Shown: in pieces, positions 17,076 through 25,771 of the stretch
Layout of the letters: each line of letters opens with the position of its first letter
Position numbering within the stretch: the stretch's first letter is position 1
Source: an uncultured Bacillaceae bacterium
GTDB lineage: Bacteria > Bacillota > Bacilli > Bacillales > Amphibacillaceae
Reading direction: 5' to 3'
Length of the DNA: 56,066 bases
NCBI GenBank assembly: GCA_937925695.1
Contig: CALAMD010000126.1
Coordinates: forward strand, 1 to 56,066
Made by a program: the position numbers and the translations under genes
Notes under the pieces: generated by a model
What the model was told of the DNA's origin: nothing
The model's database searches: none
The model's input: the letters and a program-made list of their open reading frames with translations, nothing else

Positions 17076-17081
17076 GTTTTC

Positions 17082-19016
17082 ATGAAACGAGTATCAAATA
17101 TGACTGTTAGAAAACGAATAGTTACTGTCTTTCTCTTTGGTTTAATGATATTTTTTGTAATTAATATACGATTAGGTTATGTTCAATTTGTTCTTAGTGA
17201 AGAATTGACATCGAAAGCGATTGATCTATGGAGTAGAGATATTCATTTTGAGCCAGATCGTGGTTATATTTTAGATGTAAATGGGGAAATACTCGCCGAA
17301 AATGTGTCCGCCCCATCAATCGTCATTATCCCTCGACAAATAGAAGATCCTCAAGGTACAGCTGAAAAATTGGCCGAAGTCTTAAACATGTCAGCTGAAG
17401 ATGTTTATGAATATCTGATCCAAAATAAATCCAGTGTAAATATTCGCCCCGAAGGGATAAAAATTTCACCTCAACAGGAAAATGAATTGAGGTTACTTGA
17501 TTTACCAGGCGTATATTTAGCGAAAGATTCCAAAAGACATTATCCCCATGATGATTATTTATCCCATGTATTAGGGTTTACTGGCATTGATAATCAAGGT
17601 CTGATGGGTTTAGAATTATTTCATGATGAAAAGCTCAAGGGACAAAAGGGTAGTCTATCATACTTTTCCGATGCCAAAGGGCAAAGATTAGATACAATTG
17701 CTGATATGTATACTCCACCAAAGGATGGATTACATTTAAAAACAACGATTGACCTAAGGGTGCAAACGATTATCGAACGGGAAATTAACTTAGCAGTTGC
17801 TAAATACAATCCTGATGCTGCGATTGCGATTGCTGTTCAACCGAAGACAGGAGCAGTACTTGGGATGACCTCAAGACCAAACTTTAGTCCAGAAAATTAT
17901 CAAGCTGTAGATGCATCTATTTTTGATCGAAATCTACCAATTTGGAGTACATTTGAGCCGGGTTCAACTTTTAAAATCATTACCTTAGCTGCTGCACTAG
18001 AGGAAAGTATCGTTGATTTAGAGCATGATACATTCTACGATCGAGGACATGTTGCCGTTGGTGGTGCAAGATTACGTTGTTGGCGCAGTGGTGGTCACGG
18101 AAGTCAAACTTATCTTGAAGTTGTACAAAATTCCTGTAACCCTGGTTTCGTCAACCTTGGGATGAATTTGGGAAAAGAAACGCTATTTTCTTATATTGAT
18201 AAATTTGGTTTTGGTAAGCAAACTGGCATAGATTTACAAGGTGAAGGAAGCGGAATTATTTTTGATTTAGAACAAGTTGGTCCTGTAGAACTCGGTACAA
18301 CTTCTTTTGGACAAGGAGTATCAGTTACCCCCCTTCAACAAGTGATGGCTGTGGCTGCAGCAGTTAACGGTGGTTATTTATACGAACCATATATTGCTTC
18401 TGAGTGGATCGATCCAGTTACCGGAGAAATTGTAGAAAAATTCGAGCCAAAAATGAAAGAACAGGTGATTTCTGAAGAAACGTCTGCCGAAGTTCGTTAT
18501 GCATTAGAAAGTGTTGTTGCTAATGGAACCGGAAGACCTGCCTATGTCGACGGATACCGAGTCGGTGGCAAAACAGGTACAGCTCAAAAAGTTGGCCCTG
18601 ATGGTCGGTATATGCAAAATAACTATATCGTTTCATTCATCGGTTTTGCTCCTGCTGATGATCCAGAAATTGTCGTTTATGTAGCGATCGATAACCCGAA
18701 AGATACGATCCAATTTGGCGGTGTAGTTTCAGCGCCAATAGTAGGCAATATCATTGGCGATAGCTTGATGGCTTTAGGAGTAGAAAAACGCGTCGATGGT
18801 CTTGAAAAAGATTACCTTTGGCCTGAACAACCAAAAATTAACGTTCCCAATTTAATCGGATTAGAAAAAGAGCAACTAACTGAATATATGACAAATCTAG
18901 TAATTGAGGTAAATGGTGAAGGAAATTACATTATTGATCAAAAACCAAAACCAGGCACAAAAGTGGATCAAGGGGCAACCATTCGCATATATTTATCTCA
19001 TCAAGAAGGACAATAA
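17082..19016 (+). CDS. spoVD: sporulation transpeptidase SpoVD
   Basis: SpoVD is the class B penicillin-binding protein that makes spore cortex peptidoglycan together with SpoVE. The 644-residue protein has an N-terminal anchor (about 11-33), a dimerisation domain, a transpeptidase domain and one C-terminal PASTA domain (about 585-640), where Pbp2B has two. Motifs are STFK with Ser295, SCN, and KTG in GKTGTAQ. Cys333 and Cys352 (in SCN) are 19 residues apart, matching the disulfide pair that in B. subtilis holds SpoVD inactive until reduced by StoA. The ATG follows AAGGAGAG. Confidence 0.95.
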   Translation: MKRVSNMTVRKRIVTVFLFGLMIFFVINIRLGYVQFVLSEELTSKAIDLWSRDIHFEPDRGYILDVNGEILAENVSAPSIVIIPRQIEDPQGTAEKLAEVLNMSAEDVYEYLIQNKSSVNIRPEGIKISPQQENELRLLDLPGVYLAKDSKRHYPHDDYLSHVLGFTGIDNQGLMGLELFHDEKLKGQKGSLSYFSDAKGQRLDTIADMYTPPKDGLHLKTTIDLRVQTIIEREINLAVAKYNPDAAIAIAVQPKTGAVLGMTSRPNFSPENYQAVDASIFDRNLPIWSTFEPGSTFKIITLAAALEESIVDLEHDTFYDRGHVAVGGARLRCWRSGGHGSQTYLEVVQNSCNPGFVNLGMNLGKETLFSYIDKFGFGKQTGIDLQGEGSGIIFDLEQVGPVELGTTSFGQGVSVTPLQQVMAVAAAVNGGYLYEPYIASEWIDPVTGEIVEKFEPKMKEQVISEETSAEVRYALESVVANGTGRPAYVDGYRVGGKTGTAQKVGPDGRYMQNNYIVSFIGFAPADDPEIVVYVAIDNPKDTIQFGGVVSAPIVGNIIGDSLMALGVEKRVDGLEKDYLWPEQPKINVPNLIGLEKEQLTEYMTNLVIEVNGEGNYIIDQKPKPGTKVDQGATIRIYLSHQEGQ

Positions 19017-19040
19017 ACTATCGTACTTAATATCTTTTTT

Positions 19041-19049
19041 TGTTATAAT
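19041..19049 (+). promoter_or_regulatory. extended -10 promoter for murE
   Basis: TGTTATAAT (TG-N-TATAAT), about 80 bases upstream of murE. The -35 is not recognisable. It would let murE and the genes behind it be expressed when spoVD is not. Confidence 0.55.
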
Positions 19050-19130
19050 AGCTAAAGCATGTTTCCTTTCTTTCATGATTTTAACAAGACATAAATTATT
19101 TATTTTTTATAAAGATGGGATGTCATAGGA

Positions 19131-20606
19131 ATGAAGTTATCAAGTTTACTTTCTATATTACCCTTTTATCAATTGACGCATGATATTGACACGATTAATA
19201 TCAATTCGATTAAAATAGATCATCGTCATATTGAACCGGGGGATATATTTGTTTGTATTAAAGGCTTTACTGTCGATGGACATGACTTTGCATTGCAAGC
19301 CGTTGAAAACGGAGCTATTGCTGTGGTTGCTGAAAGAGAATTAGACCTCGGTGACACTCCAGTTATCATTGTTAGTGATACGACAAGGGCATTAGCCTTA
19401 CTTGCTACAAAGTATTATCAATTTCCGTCAAAACGGCTTCCTCTAATCGGAGTTACAGGGACAAATGGCAAAACGACGGTCACTTATTTAGTTGAAGCGA
19501 TATTTAAAGCTGCTAAGCAGAAGACCGGATTAATTGGCACCATCCAAATGAAAATCGGTGATGATACATATCCTGTACAAAATACAACACCAAATGCATT
19601 AGTTGTTCAACAGTCCTTAAGTCAAATGGTTGATGAACAAGTTGATGTAGCTGTTATGGAAGTTTCATCCCATGCCCTGGATCTTGGTCGTGTCCATGGT
19701 TGTGATTACGATATCGCTGTTTATACGAATCTATCTCAAGACCATTTAGACTATCATAAAAACATGGCAGATTATTTGCGCGCTAAAAGTCTATTGTTTT
19801 CTCAATTAGGTAATGACTATAATGAAAAGCAACAGAAATTTGCGATTATTAATCGTGACGATGAACATTACGCTGCGATTGAACAGAGTACAGGCCAACA
19901 TATCATTACTTATGGGATCAACAATAAAGCTGATGTGATGGCAGAAAATATTAGCTTGCAAATTTCGCAAACGAATTTTCTATTAACAACGCCGATTGGT
20001 TCAATCGAAATTACAAGTCAATTAATCGGTGCTTTCAATGTTTATAATATGCTAGCAGCTGCCAGTGTAGCGATTGCCATGAATGTACCGTTATCAACGA
20101 TTAAAACAGCTTTTGAATCGATAACCGGCGTGAATGGTCGGTTTGAACAAGTTAATGCTGGGCAAAATTATGCAGTTATTGTTGATTATGCTCATACGCC
20201 AGATTCATTAGAAAATGTGTTAACGACGATCAAAGAATTTGCCACAAAAAATATATATGTTGTTGTTGGTTGTGGGGGAGATCGCGATCGTTCTAAACGT
20301 CCTTTAATGGCCGAGATAGCTACTCAATATGCCGATCTCGCTTTATTTACGACTGATAATCCACGGACAGAAGATCCTAAAGACATATTAGCTGATATGA
20401 CGGATGGATTAACGTCAACAAATTATGAAGTCATTGTCGATCGTAAAGAAGCAATCGAACGTGCGATTCATTTAGCTAAGGAAGACGATGTAATTTTAAT
20501 TGCTGGAAAAGGCCATGAAACATATCAAGAAATTAATCATGTTAGATATGATTTTGATGATAGACAAGTAGCAAAAGATGCGATTATCGCTAAGGAGTCA
20601 GACTAA
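19131..20606 (+). CDS. murE: UDP-MurNAc-tripeptide synthetase MurE (meso-DAP)
   Basis: MurE adds the third amino acid to UDP-MurNAc-L-Ala-D-Glu in the cytoplasm. The 491-residue protein shows the Mur ligase ATP motif GVTGTNGKTT (about 107-116). Asp409-Asn-Pro-Arg412 (DNPRTE) is the signature for meso-diaminopimelate, so the host has DAP-type peptidoglycan. The ATG lies after ATAGGA. Its stop overlaps the murF start (TAATG), implying coupling. Confidence 0.96.
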   Translation: MKLSSLLSILPFYQLTHDIDTININSIKIDHRHIEPGDIFVCIKGFTVDGHDFALQAVENGAIAVVAERELDLGDTPVIIVSDTTRALALLATKYYQFPSKRLPLIGVTGTNGKTTVTYLVEAIFKAAKQKTGLIGTIQMKIGDDTYPVQNTTPNALVVQQSLSQMVDEQVDVAVMEVSSHALDLGRVHGCDYDIAVYTNLSQDHLDYHKNMADYLRAKSLLFSQLGNDYNEKQQKFAIINRDDEHYAAIEQSTGQHIITYGINNKADVMAENISLQISQTNFLLTTPIGSIEITSQLIGAFNVYNMLAAASVAIAMNVPLSTIKTAFESITGVNGRFEQVNAGQNYAVIVDYAHTPDSLENVLTTIKEFATKNIYVVVGCGGDRDRSKRPLMAEIATQYADLALFTTDNPRTEDPKDILADMTDGLTSTNYEVIVDRKEAIERAIHLAKEDDVILIAGKGHETYQEINHVRYDFDDRQVAKDAIIAKESD

Positions 20607-21964
20607 TGTTATTTACAATACGTGAATTGAGTCAGTTATTTCCTCATTCATTTGGAAACTTTAAAGGGCAACTGATTATTGAAGAAGTGAGTACAGACAG
20701 TCGAAAAAAAACGAGCCAATCGTTATTTGTTCCGTTGATTGGTGATCATTTTGATGGTCATGATTATGTGATAGAAGCCTATCAAAATGGTGCCATTGCT
20801 TGCATATGGGATAAACAGAAGGAGATACCGACTGATTTACCAAAGGATTTTCCAGTATTTTTAGTTGAGGATACGACGAAAGGATTGCAGGATTTAGCCC
20901 GCTATTATCGAGAGAAAGTAAATCCTATTGTGATTGGGATTACGGGTTCAAATGGAAAAACAACGACGAAAGATATCGTTGCCTCGATGACATCTTCAAC
21001 TTATCGAACCCATCATACAAAGGGCAACCTAAACAATCATATTGGCTTACCGTTAACGATATTGTCAATGGATCCAACGACAGAAGTATTGGTCGTAGAA
21101 ATGGGGATGAATCAATTTCATGAAATAGAATTGTTGTCAAAGATCGCCAAGCCTGATTATGGGATCATTACGAATATTGGGGAATCCCATCTTGCCAACC
21201 TCGGTTCAAGAGAAGGTATTGCCAAGGCTAAACTAGAAATTTTACAAGGCCTGAAAAAGAATGGCTTACTTGTGATTGATGGGGATGAACCATTGTTAGC
21301 ATCCTTACATGGAAAAAAATATGTTAAGACCTGTGGTTTTGTGGAAACCAACGATGCAATCATTCAACAAGTTTCCATTGACAAGCAACAAACTCATTTT
21401 ACGATCAAGAATTTGGGGTCTTTCTCAGTTCCGTTATTAGGTAAACACCATGCGAAAAATTGTGCATATGCTATCGTGCTTGGACAATTACTGAATATTT
21501 CGCTAGATAAAATACAGCAAAGCTTATCATCATTATCATTAACAGCTATGCGGTTTGAAATGTTAACCGGTAAAAATAATGTGACCATTATCAATGATGC
21601 CTATAATGCATCACCGACATCGATGAGGGCAGCAATTGATATTGTTAAACAGTTAGGTGGTTTTAAAGAGAAAGTCCTTGTTTTAGGTGATATCTTTGAG
21701 TTAGGTGAGCAATCGAAACAATTACATCAATCAATAGCTCAAGTAATTTCACCACCAATTACAGCACTGCTTACGCTAGGTAACGATATGAAGTATTTAC
21801 ATGAAGTAGTCCACAAAAAGGATCCTAATATTGATTGTCAGCATTTCACTTCAGGTGAGGCACTACTTGATCATTTATCGATGTATTTAAATCCAGATAC
21901 GTTATTATTGTTTAAAGCATCTAGAGGTATGCAATTTGAGCTGTTAGTAGAAGCTATTAAATAA
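20606..21964 (+). CDS. murF: UDP-MurNAc-pentapeptide synthetase MurF
   Basis: MurF joins D-Ala-D-Ala to the UDP-MurNAc tripeptide, completing the soluble precursor. The 452-residue protein has the Mur ligase motif GITGSNGKTTTKD near 111-123, the EMGMN motif near 173, and INDAYNASPTSMRAA near 328. It starts inside the murE stop codon. In B. subtilis murF is outside the dcw cluster next to ddl; here it keeps the ancestral position between murE and mraY. Confidence 0.96.
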   Translation: MLFTIRELSQLFPHSFGNFKGQLIIEEVSTDSRKKTSQSLFVPLIGDHFDGHDYVIEAYQNGAIACIWDKQKEIPTDLPKDFPVFLVEDTTKGLQDLARYYREKVNPIVIGITGSNGKTTTKDIVASMTSSTYRTHHTKGNLNNHIGLPLTILSMDPTTEVLVVEMGMNQFHEIELLSKIAKPDYGIITNIGESHLANLGSREGIAKAKLEILQGLKKNGLLVIDGDEPLLASLHGKKYVKTCGFVETNDAIIQQVSIDKQQTHFTIKNLGSFSVPLLGKHHAKNCAYAIVLGQLLNISLDKIQQSLSSLSLTAMRFEMLTGKNNVTIINDAYNASPTSMRAAIDIVKQLGGFKEKVLVLGDIFELGEQSKQLHQSIAQVISPPITALLTLGNDMKYLHEVVHKKDPNIDCQHFTSGEALLDHLSMYLNPDTLLLFKASRGMQFELLVEAIK

Positions 21965-22016
21965 ATGATATCCATCATTATGTATGGACGGTTTTCGTAC
22001 GAGGAGGAAAATAAAA

Positions 22017-23003
22017 GTGGATATATCAGTATTAGTGATGACAATTGCAATTGGATTTCTAATTACCGTCCTTTTATCACCTATATTTATCCCATTTTTA
22101 AGACGGTTGAAATTTGGTCAAACGATTCGTGAAGAAGGACCAAAATCCCACCAAGCAAAAGCAGGGACACCTACAATGGGTGGGATTATGATTATTATCA
22201 GCATCATTGCTACATCACTGATTATGGTCTATAAGGTCAAGGGCGGATCGATCGGTTATGAACTTTGGCTATTGATTTTTATTATTTTTGGTTATGGTTT
22301 ATTAGGATTCCTAGATGATTTCATAAAAGTTGCGCTTAAGCGCAATTTAGGACTCACATCAAAACAAAAAATGTTTGGCCAACTGCTCATTGCCATCGTG
22401 TTTTATTTGATCTTAAGATATGTTGATTTTCCAACATATATAAAAATTCCCGGCACAGATATAAGCTGGGATTTAGGGCTCGGTTATGCATTGCTTGTTA
22501 TCTTTTTACTAGTCGGTGCTTCGAATAGTGTCAACTTAACCGATGGTCTAGATGGTTTGTTGGCAGGAACAGCTGCGATTGCCTTTGGCGCGTTTGCTTT
22601 AATTTCTTGGTATCATTTTGAACCTAATGAAATTACAATCTTTTCGTTAGCTGTTGTAGGAGCATTATTAGGGTTTCTTGTCTTCAATTCTCATCCTGCA
22701 AAAGTGTTTATGGGAGATACAGGATCCCTTGCTCTAGGGGCTGCTATTGCTGGAGTTGCCATCTTGACTAAACAAGAAATTATGTTAGGTATTATCGGTG
22801 GCGTTTTTGTTATTGAAACATTATCAGTTATTATTCAAGTTATTTCTTTTAAAACGACTGGTAAAAGAGTCTTTAAAATGAGTCCCCTACATCATCATTA
22901 TGAATTATTAGGTTGGTCTGAATGGCGTGTTGTCACTACTTTTTGGCTGATTGGTCTAATTTTTGCTGCGCTTGGAATATATATTGAGGTGTGGTTATCA
23001 TGA
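22017..23003 (+). CDS. mraY: MraY, phospho-MurNAc-pentapeptide transferase
   Basis: MraY moves phospho-MurNAc-pentapeptide onto undecaprenyl phosphate in the membrane, making lipid I. The 328-residue protein has about ten membrane segments. It shows the motifs GTPTMGGI, GFLDDFIKV, NLTDGLDGL and FMGDTGSLALG that bind Mg2+ and the uridine substrate, and the cytoplasmic MSPLHHHYE loop. The GTG at 22017 is chosen because GAGGAGG lies a few bases before it; an ATG at 21984 has no such site and adds non-family residues. Confidence 0.96.
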   Translation: MDISVLVMTIAIGFLITVLLSPIFIPFLRRLKFGQTIREEGPKSHQAKAGTPTMGGIMIIISIIATSLIMVYKVKGGSIGYELWLLIFIIFGYGLLGFLDDFIKVALKRNLGLTSKQKMFGQLLIAIVFYLILRYVDFPTYIKIPGTDISWDLGLGYALLVIFLLVGASNSVNLTDGLDGLLAGTAAIAFGAFALISWYHFEPNEITIFSLAVVGALLGFLVFNSHPAKVFMGDTGSLALGAAIAGVAILTKQEIMLGIIGGVFVIETLSVIIQVISFKTTGKRVFKMSPLHHHYELLGWSEWRVVTTFWLIGLIFAALGIYIEVWLS

Positions 23004-24340
23004 ACCGATTAACTGATTTTCCTTATCAACATATTCTCGTCTTAGGACTGGCAAAAAGTGGTACAGAGGCTGCCAAACTTTTGCTACAAAATCAATTTAA
23101 GATCCGAGTGAATGATTTACGGCCAAATGAAGAACATGTAGAAACGTTAAAGAAGATGGGTGCTGAAGTGATTACAGGCTCCCATCCTCTTTCTGTTTTA
23201 GATGATATTGAGATAATCGTTAAAAACCCAGGTATTCCTTACGATAATGTCGTTATCGAAGAAGCACAAAAAAGAAATATTCCGATTATCACGGAAGTTG
23301 AATTAGCTTGGAAACTAGTCGATCAACCAATCATTGCCATTACGGGGTCAAATGGAAAGACGACCACAACGACACTAATTGGAGAAATGCTTCGTAAAAG
23401 TAAACAACCCGTTCAAGTAGCAGGCAATATTGGTCAAGTGGCAGTGGAAATTGCCGCAAATTTACAAGCTAATGAAAAAATGGTCTTAGAATTATCATCT
23501 TTTCAATTATTAGGTGTCGAAAGTTTTAAACCTAACATTGCTATCATCTTGAATATTTACGAAGCTCATCTAGATTATCATAAAACCTTTGCTAACTATC
23601 AAGAAGCTAAATGGCGCATCTTTAAAAACCAAACAGCAGAGGATTATTTAATTTACAATGCCGATGATCCCCACCTACAACAGGCTATTCAAGAGGCTAA
23701 AGCAACCTTAATTCCTTTTTCAACTAAACGTCGCTTAAACAATGGAATTTGGGCTAATGAACATAGTATTTATGATCGGGATAAAAAATTAATCGATCGC
23801 TCAGATATTGTCCTCGTCGGTCAACATAATTTAGAAAATATCTTAGCAGCGATTGGTGCAGCTAAATTGGCTGGTGCCACACATGATGGTATTGTCGATG
23901 TACTGACAAGCTTTGCCGGCGTAAAACACCGGTTAGAGTTCGTTGCTAACATTAATGAGCGGTTATTTTATAATGACTCTAAGGCAACAAATATTTTAGC
24001 AACCCAAAAAGCCTTACAATCCTTTAATCAACCGACAATATTATTAGCTGGTGGTCTTGATCGGGGCAATGACTTTGATGATTTAATCCCCTATTTAGCA
24101 AAGGTTAAAATGATGGTTGTCTTTGGTGAGACCGCTGAAAAGCTTCGTTTACTTGGTAAACAGGTAAATATTAAGACGATCCATGTTGAAGATGTCAAAG
24201 AAGCGGTAAAAGTTGCTTTTCAACATTCAAACCAAGGCGATGTGATCCTGTTGTCTCCTGCCTGTGCAAGTTGGGATCAATATCGAACATTTGAAGAAAG
24301 AGGGGACATGTTTGTCCACACTGTGCATACACTAAAATAG
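23000..24340 (+). CDS. murD: UDP-MurNAc-L-Ala D-Glu ligase MurD
   Basis: MurD adds D-glutamate to UDP-MurNAc-L-alanine. The 446-residue protein starts with a Rossmann-like UDP-binding domain (ILVLGLAKSG near 14-23), then the ATP motif ITGSNGKTTTT near 114-124, LELSSFQLLG, and LSPACASWDQY near the C-terminus. The ATG at 23000 overlaps the mraY stop (ATGA), with GAGGTGG upstream. In B. subtilis murG and murB lie two genes downstream; here they are absent. Confidence 0.96.
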   Translation: MNRLTDFPYQHILVLGLAKSGTEAAKLLLQNQFKIRVNDLRPNEEHVETLKKMGAEVITGSHPLSVLDDIEIIVKNPGIPYDNVVIEEAQKRNIPIITEVELAWKLVDQPIIAITGSNGKTTTTTLIGEMLRKSKQPVQVAGNIGQVAVEIAANLQANEKMVLELSSFQLLGVESFKPNIAIILNIYEAHLDYHKTFANYQEAKWRIFKNQTAEDYLIYNADDPHLQQAIQEAKATLIPFSTKRRLNNGIWANEHSIYDRDKKLIDRSDIVLVGQHNLENILAAIGAAKLAGATHDGIVDVLTSFAGVKHRLEFVANINERLFYNDSKATNILATQKALQSFNQPTILLAGGLDRGNDFDDLIPYLAKVKMMVVFGETAEKLRLLGKQVNIKTIHVEDVKEAVKVAFQHSNQGDVILLSPACASWDQYRTFEERGDMFVHTVHTLK

Positions 24341-24342
24341 GG

Positions 24343-24379
24343 GAACTAGTGGACTGAACGGTCATAAGAAAACTAGTTC
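24343..24379 (+). other. inverted repeat in murD-spoVE gap
   Basis: GAACTAGT (24343-24350) is the perfect reverse complement of ACTAGTTC (24372-24379), with a 21-base loop. No T-tract follows, so it is not an ordinary terminator. It could be an RNA processing hairpin or a protein site ahead of spoVE. Confidence 0.45.
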
Positions 24380-24414
24380 ATCCTTGTGTGTAAGTACAGA
24401 GATGGGGTGGTTTT

Positions 24415-25527
24415 TTGTTACAGAACATGTTATCCAAGCGCCATACACCTGATTATATGCTATTGATAATTGTACTTATGTTACTCCTGTTAGGTATGAT
24501 CATGGTGTATAGTTCTTCGAATGTTTGGGCCGAGTATAAATATGGTGACTCGTTATTTTTTGTTAAAAGACAATTGCTCTTTGCTAGTGTGGGGATGTTT
24601 GCGATGATTTTTTTGATGAGGATGCCCTATCAAGTCTGGAAAAAATACGCAACCATTTTATTAATTGTCTGCTTTGTTTTATTAGTCATCGTGAAAATCC
24701 CTGGTATTGGTATTGTCCGCGGGGGAGCTCAAAGTTGGATTGGAGTAGGTGCATTTAGTATTCAACCGTCTGAATTTATGAAACTAGGCTTAATCATTTT
24801 TTTAGCTTCCCGTTTAGCTGATTTTCAAAAATATATTACTTCGTTTAAACAAGGATTTCTGCCTCTTATGTTACTTATTTTCGTTGCCTTTGGTTTAATT
24901 ATGTTGCAACCGGATTTAGGGACAGGCATTGTTCTCGTGTTGACGTGTTGTGTGATGATTTTTGTAGCCGGGGCAAGAATTAGCCATTTTGTAGGTTTAT
25001 CGATTATTGGTGGCATTGGTTTTGTTTTCCTTATCATATCTGCACCATACCGGATTAAGCGGATTACGGCATTTCTAAATCCATGGGATGATCCGTTAGG
25101 GGATGGGTTTCAAATTATTCAATCATTATATGCCATTGGTCCAGGTGGATTAATGGGTGTTGGGCTGGGGAAAAGTTTACAAAAATACTTTTATTTGCCA
25201 GAACCACAAACGGATTTTATCTTTGCGATATTAGGTGAAGAATTAGGATTTATCGGGGGGACCTTTCTAATTATTTTGTTTGCGTTATTATTATGGCGGG
25301 GTATTCGCATCGCCCTTGGTGCTCAAGATGGATTCGGTCGTTTTGTTGCCTTAGGGATCGTGGCGATGTTAACGATTCAAGTTATGATCAATATTAGCGT
25401 TGTGATTGGCCTCATCCCGGTAACAGGGATTACTTTACCTTTTTTAAGTTATGGTGGTTCTTCCCTTACCTTAACCCTTTGTTCTGTAGGAATTTTACTA
25501 AATATTAGCAGAGATGCCAAAATTTAA
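24415..25527 (+). CDS. spoVE: SEDS glycosyltransferase SpoVE/FtsW
   Basis: This SEDS-family polytopic membrane protein polymerises lipid II glycan strands with a partner class B PBP. It has 370 residues and about ten membrane segments, with the conserved PSEFMKLG and FILAILGEELGFIGG-like segments and SYGGSS near the C-terminus. Position after murD fits SpoVE, the cortex enzyme paired with SpoVD. With no second SEDS gene in the window, a vegetative FtsW role cannot be excluded. Start is uncertain: the TTG at 24415 is well placed after GGGGTGG, while the ATG at 24427 aligns better with B. subtilis SpoVE. Confidence 0.88.
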   Translation: MLQNMLSKRHTPDYMLLIIVLMLLLLGMIMVYSSSNVWAEYKYGDSLFFVKRQLLFASVGMFAMIFLMRMPYQVWKKYATILLIVCFVLLVIVKIPGIGIVRGGAQSWIGVGAFSIQPSEFMKLGLIIFLASRLADFQKYITSFKQGFLPLMLLIFVAFGLIMLQPDLGTGIVLVLTCCVMIFVAGARISHFVGLSIIGGIGFVFLIISAPYRIKRITAFLNPWDDPLGDGFQIIQSLYAIGPGGLMGVGLGKSLQKYFYLPEPQTDFIFAILGEELGFIGGTFLIILFALLLWRGIRIALGAQDGFGRFVALGIVAMLTIQVMINISVVIGLIPVTGITLPFLSYGGSSLTLTLCSVGILLNISRDAKI

Positions 25528-25617
25528 ATAGAAGAATTAGATTTGTTGTATCTATTTCTAATATATTGTGAAAATGAGTATCTGTTACTAGTATATTTAT
25601 GATATAATTTACGTAAT

Positions 25618-25651
25618 AAAACGACTTAATTAGCTGAGTCGTTTTACTTTT
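25618..25651 (+). terminator. terminator after spoVE
   Basis: AAAACGACT (25618-25626) pairs perfectly with AGTCGTTTT (25637-25645), followed by ACTTTT. The T-tract is interrupted, so the strength is moderate. Confidence 0.75.
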
Positions 25652-25709
25652 ACTAATATGTACATATAAGCAAGTTATCAACAGGATTTTTTGCTTGTCA
25701 TTAACCGTG

Positions 25710-25739
25710 TCATGAATGAAACCTAGATTCTATTCATGA
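25710..25739 (+). promoter_or_regulatory. inverted repeat upstream of divIB
   Basis: TCATGAAT (25710-25717) is the perfect reverse complement of ATTCATGA (25732-25739), centred about 47 bases before the divIB ATG. Arm length and spacing fit a dimeric regulator site or a leader hairpin. No T-tract follows. Confidence 0.4.
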
Positions 25740-25771
25740 TAGATTATTAGACTCAAAGGGAAGAAATAGAA

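Larger units (their letters stand above)
25528..25771 (+). other. gap at the usual murG-murB position
   Basis: This 244-base gap holds no gene and no recognisable murG or murB remnant. It contains an extended -10 (TGA-TATAAT, TATAAT at 25603-25608), a terminator at 25618-25651 directly behind it, and an inverted repeat at 25710-25739 before divIB. Confidence 0.6.

Noticed and set aside
18913..19128. 71-codon frame overlapping the end of spoVD
   Set aside because: It is an out-of-frame reading of the SpoVD PASTA domain running into the murE promoter.
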